A stretch of DNA of 64,000 nucleotides. It comes from an uncultured Eisenbergiella sp. (GTDB lineage Bacteria; Bacillota; Clostridia; Lachnospirales; Lachnospiraceae). The DNA lies in NCBI GenBank assembly GCA_947598825.1, contig CANQFM010000005.1, forward strand, positions 39,877-103,876, given 5' to 3'. The notes beneath the pieces were generated by a model. That model ran no database searches. It saw only the letters and a program-made list of their open reading frames with translations, and had not been told where the DNA came from. Below, piece by piece: positions 63,888 to 64,000 of this stretch. Each line of letters opens with the position of its first letter. Within the stretch, counting starts at the first letter, position 1. The translations under genes and the position numbers were made by a program.

Positions 63888-64000
63888 ATGGCACAATTTA
63901 CCAATCAGGCCCGCCTGGCGTATAACAATTCGGTGACGAATTCCAACATTGCGGTGGGTGAGATACTCGAAGTGCTGTCTGCGGCGAAAACGGCGGTCAG
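63888..64000 (+). CDS. N-terminus of DUF11-type repeat surface protein (partial)
   Basis: ATG 63888 has AGAGAGAGG upstream. The first 37 residues, FTNQARLAYNNSVTNSN then GEILEVLSAAKTAV, match the start of clostridial DUF11-type proteins, which are beta-sandwich repeats without an N-terminal signal peptide. The gene runs off the window. Confidence 0.65.
   Translation, partial: MAQFTNQARLAYNNSVTNSNIAVGEILEVLSAAKTAV

Overview
The window looks like chromosomal DNA of a gut-type Lachnospiraceae (Firmicutes, Clostridia). Reasons: strong GGAGG ribosome sites with some TTG and GTG starts; long hybrid histidine kinases of the clostridial type; a SpoIID-like/LysM protein; a BioY-DUF1284-BirA operon; a cell-wall protein with MBG/YDG-like repeats and a PPTGD sorting signal; and a DUF5716-type Wadjet locus. 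No tRNA, rRNA, CRISPR array, integrase or transposase was recognised.

1-7 kb: the tail of a probable MoxR-type ATPase gene, its VWA/metallopeptidase partner (DUF2201), a lipoprotein, a MORN-repeat protein, a membrane protein with three 51-residue repeats, and a small XRE repressor on the minus strand. 7-21 kb: a WYL regulator followed by a long one-directional, visibly AT-richer gene train. It encodes a beta-helix protein, a TerB-like protein, a glycine-rich/coiled-coil protein, a large unknown, two overlapping dynamin-like GTPases, a tail-anchored coiled-coil protein, a small unknown, a HerA/DUF87 ATPase with a huge Ser/Thr/Gly insert, an HNH-type nuclease and a SUKH/SMI1-like protein. This is the best candidate for an undescribed system: I read it as a membrane-remodelling, ATPase-driven toxin/immunity or defence module under WYL control. 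A decayed second copy of the beta-helix gene lies inside it.

21-29.5 kb: housekeeping genes (cyclophilin, GNAT, NAD epimerase, biotin uptake and ligase operon with a visible BirA operator, YfhO-like membrane protein, OhrR/MarR regulator). 29.6-38.7 kb: a signalling block in which two hybrid kinases of identical length (865 aa) flank a GGDEF protein, a secreted DUF5722 glycosidase-like protein and two micro-genes. 38.8-47.9 kb: a second defence segment with an AlbA_2/Schlafen-type ATPase, a complete Wadjet operon (jetABCD), a 49-residue protein with a perfect EF-hand loop, and DUF1848. 48-57 kb: a DUF4143 ATPase, a membrane protein, a 1672-aa surface protein and a SpoIID/peptidoglycan-binding/LysM protein. 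57-60.7 kb: an ECF sigma factor, a membrane protein and a two-gene ABC exporter in one operon. 60.7-64 kb: a polar amino-acid ABC importer on the minus strand, TspO, and the start of a repeat-type surface protein running off the window.

Functional names rest on motifs read by eye. No database search was run.
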